Counted from the stretch's first letter, positions 1-31,327 are shown. The stretch: 64,000 nt of DNA from Xiphias gladius (GCF_016859285.1 NC_053422.1:15905501-15969500), one strand, 5' to 3'. A program made the numbers and translations. The notes: a model not told the origin generated them from the letters alone.

Positions 1-1087
1 TAGCCACGTAGAGAGTTCACATTCGGTATCGTTATGTATGCGTATCGTGTGGGTATTGTAACATTGCTGATGCAGCATGCTACCATAACTGAAGCAGGTC
101 AAGTCTCGTTGGCTGGAAGCATGACTCTTATCATCTTGACGCACAAGCAACAATAACTGAATTGTAACTACACAGTAGTAACATCCGCGATTTTAGAGAT
201 CCTACACGTGTAAGTATAACTGTGTGAAAATCGGAAGACCGGTAAAGAAAGACAATAAATTACTAGAAAAAAAACAACTTAACATTGCAACACAGAGGCG
301 ATGAAGGATTAATCACATCATGGTCTGTAAGACGTGGAAAACAGCAACGAGTGCGCAAAGTCAAAACTGTATATAAGAGAAATGAGAATGGTGATAAGTC
401 CTTTAAAACTAGTGACAACACTGGTTAACTAGAATTACCATATTAATGCTCACTCACTGTTAATTTTTAACCAGGCAAAGGTTAACCTCTGTTTCTATAA
501 AAGAAATTGTGTCGTTGAAATGAGAAAGGATCACACCGGCAATGTAAAACAAAAGTACAGCCAATGCATTTAATGCCATATTTTGCAAAGCCATACCACA
601 GCCCCATAAAGTCGCAAAGCAATGTATGCTTGTAGTAAGAAAAACCAGCACGTCAAAGACTCAGCAAACACACCCCAGTTTCTCACGAAACTTAGCCCCA
701 TCTCATAAATTTCTTTCATATGCAACTAATGTAAAATATGAGTTTACATTCACTTATAAGAGTTGGTGTCAGTCCAGAACCACAATGTTTCCCCTAATCT
801 CAACCAAGTATTTTTATTATTTGCCAAAACTTCTCAGTTTCTTAAAGATGTACTTTCAACAAAGGGTAGGAAAGGGATTTAAAACATGGACAGTAAGAAC
901 TTTCCGGATACGTCAATTTTAACCGTAATTGAGAAAAAAGCATTTGAGGTGGAATTTTGCAAATATTGTTGAATATTAAAGTTTTCCTCATATGTTAACA
1001 AAAACACGTAGGTTACCCTGAAACATATATTGCTGAATACCTGCAAGTAATTTTTGAAACAAATAATCTTGTTTGAATTTCCCTTAC
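1..1087. other. Intronic sequence 3' of the last variable exon
   Basis: Sequence downstream, in the direction of transcription, of the VE14 splice donor. It is AT-rich, with only short chance open frames. I see no cadherin similarity, no splice-acceptor-led constant exon, no RE1 match and no promoter element of the type found upstream of the other exons. The alpha constant exons are expected further left, outside the window. Confidence 0.6.
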
Positions 1088-3445
<2,358 letters not shown>

Positions 3446-3687
3446 GGTTAAACCCGATGTCATCAGTAATCCATCACAGCAACAATAACCAGGTTTTAAA
3501 GACAGAATCCAGCGCTTCCATAGATACACATACCCACTATCTTCCTACATCAGAAGAAATTATGGCAAAGCGACCATTTGCATAGAACAAGCAAAGAAAC
3601 GATCCTTTCGATATCGAAGTGACAGGGTTGTCAAGAGGTGGAACCAAATAGCAATGACGACAAGCTCGTGTAACGCTGGCTTTTTAC

Positions 3688-3709
3688 AATACAGCGACAC
3701 CATGAGTCG
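3688..3709 (-). promoter_or_regulatory. CSE/CTCF-like promoter element of VE14
   Basis: Minus strand reads CATGGTGTCGCTGTATT about 250 bp upstream of the VE14 ATG. The same core recurs upstream of every exon at a similar distance. In mammals this conserved sequence element binds CTCF and drives promoter choice. Binding here is inferred. Confidence 0.75.
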
Positions 3710-3969
3710 TTATTTCTCACTGCAGAAATCAGAAGGATGTACAGCGCATTAGGTCAATGTTAGATTGATTTTTAGCCATTGCGAACCTCCGAGCAAAGCA
3801 CGTCAACAAGGGGTTCACAAAACCTCCTTCAAAGATGACACAACACACACAATATCTTTCGAAGATCTTACACATAAAGAGTGAACATTGTTTACTTCCT
3901 GGGATTATTATCGTGTGAATAAAGACACTGTGATAACGATATTAGTATCAGAAAAGGAAATCAAACACT

Positions 3970-3990
3970 TACAGCACCAAGGACAGCGAC
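3970..3990 (+). promoter_or_regulatory. RE1/NRSE silencer site
   Basis: TACAGCACC-aa-GGACAGCGAC matches 17 of 19 informative positions of the RE1 consensus (halves TTCAGCACC and GGACAGCGCC, 2-bp spacer). RE1 recruits REST/NRSF to silence neuronal genes in other tissues. It lies about 680 bp 3' of the VE13 donor. Confidence 0.85.
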
Positions 3991-4666
3991 CATAACGTGT
4001 TGCATCTCAGTACATCATTTCGATTAAGGCATTTCCACGTTTTTTCAGGTTCAGTGGTGCTGAATCGGCTTGAGCAGGCTCCTTACACTGACACCCTGTA
4101 CTCGTCCAGGATGGCACAGCTTGCCCTTTCATCATGTAGTGATCATGGCTAAGTTAAGTATTGACGATACGCACGTAACAATCTTTTGCTCTTCCGCAAT
4201 GTTAAAGGATCATGGTAGTGTAAAATTTGATGAAAATGTTTAAGACGTTACAGTCAGACAAGATACGAAATCAACGCAAAACAACGACAAAATACCGTAG
4301 CAGAAAAAAAGAGCTACAAGCATTGTTCATCGTAGCCCCAGAGGAAGTGCAGAAGGTCGAACACCTGTATGAAGTCAGAATTGTTCTGAAAGAGTTAATG
4401 ACGATATTCACAAAGTAGGAGACTACAAAAATTAATAAATACAGTGGTGTTTAACTATTTCAAGTCAACCTAAATCACCCTCTCCTAGTCTAGCCACGGA
4501 TAAGTCCTAAAAGCACATAAAGTCATAATTGCCGGAAAAAAACCAGGGAAGCCAACAAATCCAATGCCAAGCTATGCAAAACGTTATACAGGGAGGCATT
4601 GGTGATATGTTTAGCAAACAAACAATACAGCGAGTCACCTCATAGTTTCCATTTAAATAATCTTAC

Positions 4667-7024
<2,358 letters not shown>

Positions 7025-7251
7025 GATCATCAACGGAAATGGTAATGATAATCCTTCAAGAGAAGAGTGACTGCATCGGAAAAAACATCTCCGTGCGGAA
7101 AACGTTTCCCCTTTTCAGTCTATATGAGATGTGGGAAACCCCACAATGGCAAACCGCCACTTAATACACAACGCTGCTGCAGCTGCTGCTGAACTAGTAA
7201 TATCATCAATGAGGGCGGTTCCAGTAGAATTTCTGAAGCGCTTATCTTTTC

Positions 7252-7272
7252 GTGCGCTGACACCATGCGATC
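7252..7272 (-). promoter_or_regulatory. CSE/CTCF-like promoter element of VE13
   Basis: Minus strand reads CGCATGGTGTCAGCGCACG about 240 bp upstream of the VE13 ATG, with the same TGGTGTCA core as its neighbours. Confidence 0.75.
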
Positions 7273-7500
7273 TCACTTCTCATTGCAAGAAACTGAGAGG
7301 AATTCAAAGACCCCAACAGTCTGCGGACATGTGTCCACAACCATTTTACCCTGTGCACCCTAGCTCCTTTAATATCGTCTTGAGATTCAAATAAACAATC
7401 ATTGAATCATTGAAATTGCCTGAATTTAGGGGCTGTTTCCGAAAAGCACTGGACGCTTTGACGTGCATATAAATGTTAGTAGAAAAAAAATCTGAAAGAA

Positions 7501-7521
7501 ATCAACACGAAGGAAAGTGAA
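7501..7521 (+). promoter_or_regulatory. Decayed RE1-like site
   Basis: ATCAACACG-aa-GGAAAGTGAA, 12 of 19 positions. Flanking bases (GAAAGT before a short pyrimidine-rich stretch) align with the functional-looking site at 11372, so this reads as a decayed orthologous copy and is probably not bound. Confidence 0.4.
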
Positions 7522-7696
7522 AGTAACCAGTTGTACTTCAGTTGGCCTTAATTACCGTAATTACTCGACTTTTTTTAATTTCCAGTCTCAAAATATGTCT
7601 ATACAATTATTACTTTTAATCAAACCGGTCCCTACCCTAAAATAAACGCTCACAAAACATACATGTCATAATCGTCCACCGTGAGAATAATCTTAC

Positions 7697-7780
7697 CTCT
7701 CCAGATGTTCTCCTCTTGTCAAGAAGCACTAGAGTATTCGCATGGCTTCCAGGGACTATAGTAGATCCTACACTCATCCT
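7697..7780 (-). pseudogene. Fossil tail of a variable exon with splice donor
   Basis: About 84 bp match the extreme 3' end of the alpha variable exons (cytoplasmic RMSIGST...VLPDRR region) with several substitutions. It is followed by an intact-looking donor (GGAGAG|GTAAGATT at 7696/7697). The match stops abruptly at about 7781 inside coding sequence, where the VE4-like flank begins. Probably the original end of VE12, left behind when its 3' end was replaced. It has no ectodomain of its own. Confidence 0.85.
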
Positions 7781-7798
7781 TCCTTGATAAAGTATTTT

Positions 7799-8216
7799 TC
7801 TCTATTTTAAATGTTTGGGGTTCATCAGCTTACATAGGCTTGAAAGTGTTAAAAACAAGTGCTAAGTGAAGCAAGGAGTAAGCAGAGGAGCAGTTTGAAT
7901 CTTTTCGACACAGCAAAGTAAAGGAACTCAGCCTTTTACTACACTGACTTGTATACATCGCTTCCTATGGACAATGTTCGCTGAACACTGTATCTCTAAA
8001 TGAGGTCAGACTGACGGGTAAAGGTCCAAATAATAAGCATTAAACTTGTATTCAGAAGTGTAATATGGTCGAGATTTTGTTGAGCTGTTTGGTACTGTTC
8101 TTTGAACGAAGGGCTTTAGAAAGAGGATAAAAAAGAAAATATACTACTAATCACAAAGCAATAACAAAGCAAAATGCAAATTAACATGCTATATATCACA
8201 TTTTTCAAGCTCTTAC
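7799..8216. repeat. Flank module shared by VE12 and VE4, copy 1
   Basis: Downstream non-coding sequence of VE12 nearly identical, by eye, to 34817-35239 downstream of VE4, 27 kb away. Shared stretches include TTTGGGGTTCATCAGCTTAC and CGCTTCCTATGGACAATG in the same order and spacing. Confidence 0.92.
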
Positions 8217-10577
<2,361 letters not shown>

Positions 10578-10813
10578 CACTTAAATATGATAAAGACTAG
10601 TCCATTAGAATACGTAGTATTAGTACAGGGACTTAGTGCGTCATGGTCCTGACCGATGCTCGAGGTAGGTTTTTACAAAACTGCTGCAATAGAACACACT
10701 CGTTGATGGCAATCGTGATGTTACGCTCAAGTCTGCTGTTTCAGACGAATGCAAGGGCTTGGTTCAAATAAAGCTCGTGACGTAAAGTGCTACCAAATGC
10801 ACAGATTCGTGAA

Positions 10814-10835
10814 CTACACTGACACCAAGCGTTGA
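10814..10835 (-). promoter_or_regulatory. CSE/CTCF-like promoter element of VE12
   Basis: Minus strand CGCTTGGTGTCAGTGTAG, about 250 bp upstream of the VE12 ATG. Confidence 0.75.
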
Positions 10836-11371
10836 CATTGTTAATTACACAGGTTGCCTTAGCCTTTCAACAATTTAAAGATACTCTTAAAATGTAAAGA
10901 GGCGATATCACATTGATGTCATCAGATCGAAACGGATCTGCTTTTGACCGTTTGACCGGAGAGAAAGGATTTGGCACTCGTTGCAACCCTGGTCTCTCTG
11001 TTTCTTATTTCAGGCATAATCAATCAAGCCGTTGGAGCTGATCACTCCAACATTAAGCGCGGAGGATCACTGCAGGCAATACATTGTAGACCTACTAATA
11101 ATATAACCGCCATTCAAAATATATGAGTACAAAAATCCCATTGCGAGCACCACGACCAAAAGACAAGAAGCCGATTTAATGTACAAATCGAACGATCTGG
11201 AGTTTGTAAAATGTATACCTGCAGAATGATGATAGAAAACTGAATGTGTTAAATGTGTCGGGAATATTTAGGTCAAAGCATTCAATATATAAATCTAAAA
11301 CTTAGGGGTTGTTTATGAAAAGCACAGTACTTAGACGTCCATAGAAACACTCGTACATTCTTGTGGGGAAA

Positions 11372-11392
11372 AACAGCACCAAGGACAGTGAA
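11372..11392 (+). promoter_or_regulatory. RE1/NRSE-like site
   Basis: AACAGCACC-aa-GGACAGTGAA, 14 of 19 positions, with the central AGCACC..GGACAG intact. Located just 3' of VE11. Confidence 0.65.
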
Positions 11393-11522
11393 AGTAGACC
11401 GCTTCAGTCAGTAAAATAGAATAGAAATTTCTAATGAATTTACATTTCTACTCAAAACATGCTTTACTCTTCATCGTCCAGAGAACATATGTTATAATCA
11501 GCTACTGTCAAAATAATCTTAC

Positions 11523-13880
<2,358 letters not shown>

Positions 13881-14126
13881 GATGCGAAGATGAAACATTT
13901 AAAAGCAGAATGGCTTTCAAAGAGCTATACTCCCATACTAACGTGAAATACCTCCGTCACATTCGCTCTCGTAATTCAACCATTCTCCAACAGTGCGTGG
14001 GATTTATTTTAGACTAAACCGTGTGTTCAGGCCGTTAGCACGGCAAAGGCTCTGTCAGTGATGGTTTGGGAGGAAGGGGACGGGTCTAGCGGCTCTGACG
14101 AAAATATGTGGAAGCATTATTTGTCA

Positions 14127-14148
14127 TTATACCGACACCAAGTGATCG
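14127..14148 (-). promoter_or_regulatory. CSE/CTCF-like promoter element of VE11
   Basis: Minus strand CACTTGGTGTCGGTATAAT, about 255 bp upstream of the VE11 ATG. Confidence 0.72.
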
Positions 14149-14319
14149 AGAATCACACTGCAGCACTGTATTGGAAATGATAGCGACGGATAACTCAGAT
14201 TAGCTCTTACTTATCCTTATATTGCCTATATCACCGTGCTTTAGATGAGAGTGTTGGGTTTTTGTCGGAAAAGAAAGCATGAGAGACACAAAGAGGGAGA
14301 GGGACTTGCCTCAGACTGT

Positions 14320-14340
14320 TTCAGCACCTTGGGCAGCGAG
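14320..14340 (+). promoter_or_regulatory. RE1/NRSE silencer site
   Basis: TTCAGCACC-tt-GGGCAGCGAG, 16 of 19 positions with a perfect left half. Confidence 0.8.
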
Positions 14341-14830
14341 AGCATACGCTCAGCTAAACCTCCAGCGCATTTTCAGGCGTACGCCACAAAAAGACGGATA
14401 AGATTGCATTTGTAAAAATAGGTGTTTTTTGCACACATTTTATTCAATCTAGCAGGAAGTTAAATGAAGAGAAATCGACCCGTCATCCAGTGGGCTCCAG
14501 ACATCAGAAGCTGTGATGCAACTAGTCGAGGCACAGCTGCTCTCCTTAATTGAATGTGTATTACTACGCAGTTTTGCATCCGCATCTTCTTGATATTGAA
14601 ATTGGTAGTAAAGTTCACTGGTACCCCACTGACACACAAACTATACCTCGTTGCCCAAATTGTATCAGTTTAATGTCAGCATTTTAACGAAACAGCAGAA
14701 ACTAGTTGGCTTTACCAAAAGGTACGTTTTATGTCACCTGAAGAGGAGGAGTTTGATAATTGTATGAAAGCAATCTATTCCCATTTATCTTATAAGCGTG
14801 TTTTCCAAAAAGCAAGCCAGAATTGCTTGC

Positions 14831-14851
14831 TTCAGAACCATCGACATTAAT
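14831..14851 (+). promoter_or_regulatory. Decayed RE1-like site
   Basis: TTCAGAACC-at-CGACATTAAT, 12 of 19. It sits about 155 bp 3' of the VE10 donor, the same relative place as the better sites after VE11 and VE1, which suggests a decayed copy. Confidence 0.4.
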
Positions 14852-15005
14852 TAATTCGATCCCGTAAATACAAACCAGACAACATATTAAATTAGTGACA
14901 GACGCACAAGCTTCAAACTTGAGAACATGTAATTAAATGAAAATTGACATCAAAAACCGAGTCTAGTAAAACCTACAGGAGAGAGAGTCAAACTATTGCT
15001 CTTAC

Positions 15006-17363
<2,358 letters not shown>

Positions 17364-17805
17364 ATTTTGAGGTAAAAGTAAGAACCGAACCGCATCCATA
17401 ATTGTCCACTTCTCTAAATTTTTGTCTCCATCACTGCAAGAAATATAATCACTTCTCCTTGGAATGTATTTTACAAAATACAAAAACAGTCACCGTGCGC
17501 TTATTCCGAGTCTGTCAGCTAAATGTTGTCTAACAAGGCTGAACGTAGTAGGGGCGGACTCGTGTATCCCGAGACGCTACTAGTCCTTATAATGATAAGG
17601 TACTGCCACCGTGTGAATGTGTGTGATAATGCATTCTATCACCTTAAACTCACCAATACTAACTTCCATACGTTGAAGTATTTCGAGTGAGAAGGTTCCC
17701 CATGTCGGTTCAATTTATATCCGATTTCAGCACTACAACTGAGGTAGGTAAACACAAAAGTGATATTTGAAATAGCATAGGCAGCAAATATAAATATTTA
17801 CTCAC
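17364..17805. other. Intergenic region VE9-VE10
   Basis: The shortest spacer of the array (442 bp). Besides the VE10 leader and promoter element it holds only an RE1 left half (TTCAGCAC at 17726-17733) with no right half. Confidence 0.6.
17599..17619 (-). promoter_or_regulatory. CSE/CTCF-like promoter element of VE10
   Basis: Minus strand CATTCACACGGTGGCAGTAC, about 245 bp upstream of the ATG. It has the GGTGGC variant of the core, closer to the general CTCF motif. Confidence 0.7.
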
Positions 17806-20163
<2,358 letters not shown>

Positions 20164-20395
20164 TGTCCGATGTCAACGGATAAATCCAGCAAATACCGAG
20201 TGGTCGAAATGCTATTTACATATCTATTAACAGATGAAACGAAATATCCAAGTCTGACAATGCGCTCGGTTTGTATGGACGAGAAAATCGTTCAAATAAA
20301 ATGACAGTCGAACGATAATGGTCTGCCCTCTTGAATGCTTCAGAGGCAGTCTCATAGACCTACGTATAGTGAACTGGGTGATTCTTATTTCTTGT

Positions 20396-20419
20396 TGTGT
20401 AGTGCCACCATGCGATTCT
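20396..20419 (-). promoter_or_regulatory. CSE/CTCF-like promoter element of VE9
   Basis: Minus strand CGCATGGTGGCACTACACA, about 245 bp upstream of the VE9 ATG; TGGTGGC core. Confidence 0.75.
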
Positions 20420-20755
20420 GTCACAAAAAAGGGATTTGTCTCAATACCGACATTATAATTTTACAAAAAAAAAAAAAATAAGTAAATACATGGAGAGGCG
20501 ATAGGCGATTCTATGGTCACCGCACAGGATAACAAGTCATTCAATAATTTAGCCCCACGCGTTAAAAATAATGAATCACTATATTGTTCATTTTATATGT
20601 GAACGTGAAATGGTGAAATGCAACGTTTCAGCAAAAACAATACATAAAAACATTCCCTGAGCCTTAAGCTCACACCATAAAGCCAACAGAGAGAGCTGCT
20701 TTCCATAAATAAAAACTGACACTTCTGTTAAATCCATGTTGAATGAGCCAAAACG

Positions 20756-20830
20756 CTGGGCTTCCTGGGACTATAGTAAATCCTATATTCATTCTGGGTT
20801 CCAACTAACATGTGCCGTGTATCCACAGAA
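20756..20830 (-). pseudogene. Fossil tail fragment of a variable exon
   Basis: About 75 bp match the cytoplasmic end of the alpha exons (from GGCTTCCTGGGACTATAGTA to the segment encoding KRYMLVGP) with scattered substitutions and an inserted base. It has no splice donor of its own. It joins directly to the flank sequence shared by VE7 and VE8. Confidence 0.8.
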
Positions 20831-20832
20831 AT

Positions 20833-20975
20833 TGTGCACGATGTGGCAAAAGTAAGGAGAAATATTATATCTTTTGGTTTGGCGTGAGTTACATTTGCTA
20901 CCGTCCTCAGTGCAAATTGCTTTAGAATCACGAAACATAACCATATTGACTAAAAATTTGTTCATAAAGTCTTAC
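20833..20975. repeat. Flank module shared by VE8 and VE7, copy 1
   Basis: Closely similar to 24138-24284: both contain GAGAAATATTATAT, TTTTGGTTTGG and GAAACRTAACCA in the same order just 3' of the donor. Confidence 0.85.
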
Positions 20976-23327
<2,352 letters not shown>

Positions 23328-23528
23328 CCTCTCCAACAACACTATAAACACAAGAGCCTGTTAATGTGACAAACAACTATTTATCTCTAATCCGCTGAAT
23401 ATCGCATATTTGCAAAACGTAGAGCGTCCTTCGGTCGGTGCGCTTGGTTCAGTTGCCTTATTTGCTCTATTCAGGAGGAAACAAAAGCCTTGAAAGGGGA
23501 GGGACAAAGTCGTTCCTGGTTTCCCAGT

Positions 23529-23550
23529 ATAATAGTGACACCCAGAGGTA
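23529..23550 (-). promoter_or_regulatory. CSE/CTCF-like promoter element of VE8
   Basis: Minus strand CCTCTGGGTGTCACTATTAT, about 212 bp upstream of the ATG. The CTGGGTGTCA form is specific to VE5-VE8. A CCCTCCCC tract lies just downstream, as in VE7. Confidence 0.75.
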
Positions 23551-23824
23551 ATTGCCGAGGTTAAACATGACTATATGTACTTTTATTTTTCAAAAAATGT
23601 CCCCAGAAAAGAAACAGCTTTAAAACATACCAATTCCAACAGAATGTCCTTTCATAATCTCTCTCTTCTTCCCTCTAACAATTCAAACAGAAGGTTATGA
23701 TGCACCTTTATAGAGGCTTATTCACTGAAGCTGTTTACTTCTAATGCAGACTTAGGGATCATGGAAGTAATGCTATTCAATATGTTTCTTTAACATTTCG
23801 TTTCTGTTTGACATGTTCATGTCT

Positions 23825-23845
23825 TTCAGCACCATGGACAGCATT
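23825..23845 (+). promoter_or_regulatory. RE1/NRSE silencer site
   Basis: TTCAGCACC-at-GGACAGCATT, 16 of 19 positions with a perfect left half, about 440 bp 3' of VE7. Confidence 0.82.
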
Positions 23846-24137
23846 CACTAGTAGTAGCTTGGCCTTTTCCTCTGATTACAAATGTAGTTCAGTGTTAAAA
23901 ACAATGAAGTCAGTGCATACTGCTCAGTTAAACAGAAACACAGAAATATCTTCAAACCTTTTAATAGATTGTTGGTTAGAAGTTGGAAAGTTATAAGACC
24001 CAGCTATCGCAAATGTACTGCCCACATATCATTCCAAACAGACTATAATCACTCGGTTATGTTGAGCACGGTTACTTGCAGTGTTACACCTCTATGTAAC
24101 GACCACTCTGTATGATGAATGACACAATACAATTCAA

Positions 24138-24284
24138 GTTTGTGCACAATGCGGCACACGTAACGAGAAATATTATATGTTTTGGTTTGGTATGAGTTAC
24201 ATTTGGTACTGTCCTCAGTGGAAATTGCTTTAGACACATGAAACGTAACCACATTGAGTAAAAATTTGTTCTTAAAGCTCTTAC
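24138..24284. repeat. Flank module shared by VE7 and VE8, copy 2
   Basis: Counterpart of 20833-20975, immediately 3' of the VE7 donor. Here no exon fossil adjoins its far end. Confidence 0.85.
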
Positions 24285-26639
<2,355 letters not shown>

Positions 26640-26845
26640 CGTTATATAACAACACGTATGCACGCAAGAGCCTGCCAACGCGACAAACAATTATTTGTGT
26701 AAGTCCGGTGAGTGTCGAATATTTACAGAACGCAGACGTTATTTATTGGCTGGTGTGCTTGATTCGAGTGCTTTCTTTGCTCTACTGAGATGGCAAACAA
26801 AAGGTTCGTGAGGGGAGGGATAAAGTCGTTTATGGTTTCTCGATT

Positions 26846-26866
26846 TAATAGTGACACCCAGAGGTT
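26846..26866 (-). promoter_or_regulatory. CSE/CTCF-like promoter element of VE7
   Basis: Minus strand CCTCTGGGTGTCACTATTAA, about 217 bp upstream of the ATG; near-identical to that of VE8. Confidence 0.75.
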
Positions 26867-27113
26867 AGTACTGAGAAGTGATTTTTTTCACTTTTTAATG
26901 TTCAAACTGGCGTGAGAACAGAAAATTTGGTGTAACGGGCCTTAGAAAAACAACAGAATTTCAGCATTTTAACATTTTTCTAGGTTAACTCCACCCTCCC
27001 CCTCTCCCTTCTAGATGGCTTGCACCCACCAAAAGGCTTATTAATTGATCAATAAACTAATACCTCGTTGTGTTCCTTTAACATCGCTTTACTGGTTTGA
27101 CCCGCTCATGCCT

Positions 27114-27134
27114 TTCAGCACCACGGACAGCAAC
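27114..27134 (+). promoter_or_regulatory. RE1/NRSE silencer site
   Basis: TTCAGCACC-ac-GGACAGCAAC, 17 of 19 positions, including the AC spacer common in known RE1 sites. Confidence 0.88.
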
Positions 27135-27365
27135 CACGGCCTGAACTTCGAATAATAACGGTAGCTCGACACTAAAACCACAGAGCCACGCATGCTGCTC
27201 AAACGGTTCAACAGAAACACCGCGACATCTCCCAACTTTTCAGTCAGTGAGAGGTTAGAAGTTGGAATGTTCTAAGACCCAACTGTCAAAAACTCACTGC
27301 CCAAATATTCCCAAATACAGAGTAAAATTACTCTGTTTTGCTGGAAGAAAAAGTTAATCTTTCAT

Positions 27366-27386
27366 TTCAGCACGATGGACAGCAAA
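27366..27386 (+). promoter_or_regulatory. RE1/NRSE silencer site
   Basis: TTCAGCACG-at-GGACAGCAAA, 15 of 19 positions, 252 bp from the previous site. Confidence 0.75.
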
Positions 27387-27794
27387 CACAAATAGCTGCA
27401 CTCCATGCAGACTGTCCCATTTAAGAAGGGTGAGCTCTTTTATGTATTTCATATTTATTTGTATTCATCATGGTTATGAATGTGTATGTGCATGAACAAG
27501 ACAGCGCAGAGTGGCTGTTGTAGACAGAGCTATCAAGCCACAGCAAGCATTTTGCTATTCCGATCTTCCATCTTTACATCTCCAACCATGTAACCAAGCA
27601 GTTTGTATGATGAATGAGACAATAATGGTTGAAAGAAACCCAAATAGACATTTTGACCACTTATGACAAAGCAAGACAGTGTGAAAAATGCTTCAGAGAC
27701 ATGATACGAAGAAACTTTGGGGAACAATGAAAGGGAAAAAAAAGTGTATGCTCGTAAAATTGCTGTATAAAACTTCTGTTTTTCAAGCTCTTAC

Positions 27795-30125
<2,331 letters not shown>

Positions 30126-30364
30126 GTTGCCTCTTTGTCCTTTGTCTCCTGTGTCGCAAACATGTAAAATGGCATCCACAAATATCTTCCTCTTAAAACA
30201 CCTCTAGTTGTCCTCAGGTTATATGTCAGAGAACCGCGTTTGCGTCGGAAGGGTACAGATCAAAATCCCGAAAAGATGGCATTCTTTGTGGCCAAGCTGA
30301 AAAAAAAAACACTATTTGAAAGGGGCAGAGTCTAGTTTGCCAGAAGCCCCAGTAATTCTCTGCT

Positions 30365-30386
30365 GTAACACTGACACCCAGTGGAC
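30365..30386 (-). promoter_or_regulatory. CSE/CTCF-like promoter element of VE6
   Basis: Minus strand CCACTGGGTGTCAGTGTTAC, about 250 bp upstream of the ATG. Confidence 0.77.
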
Positions 30387-30498
30387 CATTCAGTGCTTAC
30401 AGTTAGTATAAAGGAAGGAAAAAACACGATTCCATAGAACATAAACTTCACAAGTACGAAGTTTAGTCTCACTATACCTAAGATACTTAAGGCCAACT

Positions 30499-30519
30499 TT
30501 CAGCACAATGGATGGCGCA
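30499..30519 (+). promoter_or_regulatory. RE1/NRSE-like site
   Basis: TTCAGCACA-at-GGATGGCGCA, 15 of 19 positions. Confidence 0.68.
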
Positions 30520-30669
30520 AAAGCTTTAGTGTTACAACGGTGGCAAAACACGTTTCTTGTGTCGATAAAATGAAAACCAAACTCAATTCCATCTAGCCTA
30601 GATATTAAAACACGATAAAAAAAAATAATAATAATAACCACAACGTGACCAAACTCGGCACGACCAGAC

Positions 30670-30690
30670 TTCAGTGTCATGGACAGCGGT
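30670..30690 (+). promoter_or_regulatory. RE1/NRSE-like site
   Basis: TTCAGTGTC-at-GGACAGCGGT, 14 of 19: strong right half, degraded left half. Confidence 0.55.
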
Positions 30691-30880
30691 ACAGGATACG
30701 TTATGCTGGTAACAGTACTGGAGTAAATGACCTGAATACATTTTACAATTTAAAGAGATGGAAAACGTTGAACATTGTAAAGATTTTGACCGAAACATAT
30801 GACAATCACTGTATCACTTTCCCGAATAGCAAAAAAAAAGAAAAGTTTTCAAAACTAAACACCTGATTTAGGTGATTAGT

Positions 30881-30916
30881 TGTGTAGCCGTCCAAACCAA
30901 AGAGACTGTGGTCAAT
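30881..30916 (-). pseudogene. Fossil EC6 fragment of a variable exon
   Basis: About 36 bp match the EC6 segment encoding [11 protein letters not shown] (GTGTAGCcGTCCAaACCAAA on the plus strand, two changes in the first 20 bases), ending where the VE5 flank module begins. Too short to be coding. Confidence 0.75.
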
Positions 30917-31149
30917 TTAATGCAAGTACATGGGAACCACCATATGCCTGGAAAGGTGGACAAGATACATCCAAATTTCTAAAACACACTAATGTGGCAA
31001 GTAACAAACTCAGTGATTTGTAGTAAATGTGTTAAAATACAAACCACAAGTTTGGTCCTTGAAATCCATCAATGAAATCCATAAAGCTGTAAAACGAAGC
31101 TTAATTTCTGATCTGAAAATCACTTCACTGTGACCAAAGGTGACTCAGT

Positions 31150-31170
31150 GTCAGCACCATGGACAGCTCT
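31150..31170 (+). promoter_or_regulatory. RE1/NRSE silencer site (module copy)
   Basis: GTCAGCACC-at-GGACAGCTCT, 16 of 19 positions. Conserved in all three copies of the flank module. Confidence 0.82.
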
Positions 31171-31306
31171 GTGAAATATGCCCCTATGTTGCCATATGTT
31201 TCCTCATAGAGTTGCCTCAACACATTGCTCAGAACAGACACTGAACTGAAACTCAAATTCATCCTTGAAAATCACCAAATTGTTACCGGTACCACAAAAA
31301 CTACAC

Positions 31307-31327
31307 TTCAGCACCTTGAACAGCGCT
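31307..31327 (+). promoter_or_regulatory. RE1/NRSE silencer site (module copy)
   Basis: TTCAGCACC-tt-GAACAGCGCT, 17 of 19 positions; second of the conserved pair. Confidence 0.85.

Larger units (their letters stand above)
3446..4666. other. Intergenic region VE13-VE14
   Basis: Non-coding spacer holding the VE14 5' leader and promoter element (3688-3709), a good RE1 match (3970-3990) and an isolated RE1 left half on the minus strand near 4055-4064 (GGTGCTGAA) with no partner half. No other gene seen; the short open frame at 4227-4418 has no recognisable similarity. Confidence 0.6.
7025..8216. other. Intergenic region VE12-VE13, mosaic
   Basis: From right to left: about 420 bp shared with the flank of VE4 (7799-8216), a fossil exon tail (7697-7780), sequence resembling the flank of VE11 (about 7430-7690) with a decayed RE1, then the VE13 promoter element and leader. 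No additional gene seen. Confidence 0.7.
10578..11522. other. Intergenic region VE11-VE12
   Basis: Holds the VE12 leader and promoter element, then about 500 bp with no recognisable feature, then an RE1 match (11372-11392) 130 bp from the VE11 donor. No extra gene seen. Confidence 0.6.
13881..15005. other. Intergenic region VE10-VE11
   Basis: Contains the VE11 leader and promoter element, a good RE1 (14320-14340) and a decayed one (14831-14851). The small minus-strand open frame at 14449-14637 has no similarity I recognise. Confidence 0.6.
20164..20975. other. Intergenic region VE8-VE9
   Basis: Contains the VE9 leader and promoter element, an A-rich tract near 20463-20477, a fossil exon tail (20756-20830) and a flank stretch shared with VE7 (20833-20975). 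No complete RE1 found. Confidence 0.6.
23328..24284. other. Intergenic region VE7-VE8
   Basis: VE8 leader and promoter element, one RE1 (23825-23845) and the shared VE7/VE8 flank (24138-24284). Nothing else recognised. Confidence 0.6.
26640..27794. other. Intergenic region VE6-VE7
   Basis: VE7 leader and promoter element plus two RE1 matches 252 bp apart (27114 and 27366). No gene recognised. Confidence 0.6.

Noticed and set aside
3446-3529. N-terminal extensions of VE14, VE10, VE7 and VE2 beyond the chosen ATG
   Set aside because: The extra residues share nothing with paralogues, follow non-ATG codons or A/T tracts, and precede well-formed signal peptides.
4051-4065. RE1 on the minus strand at 4.05 kb
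   Set aside because: Only the GGTGCTGAA half is present; the other half has no match.
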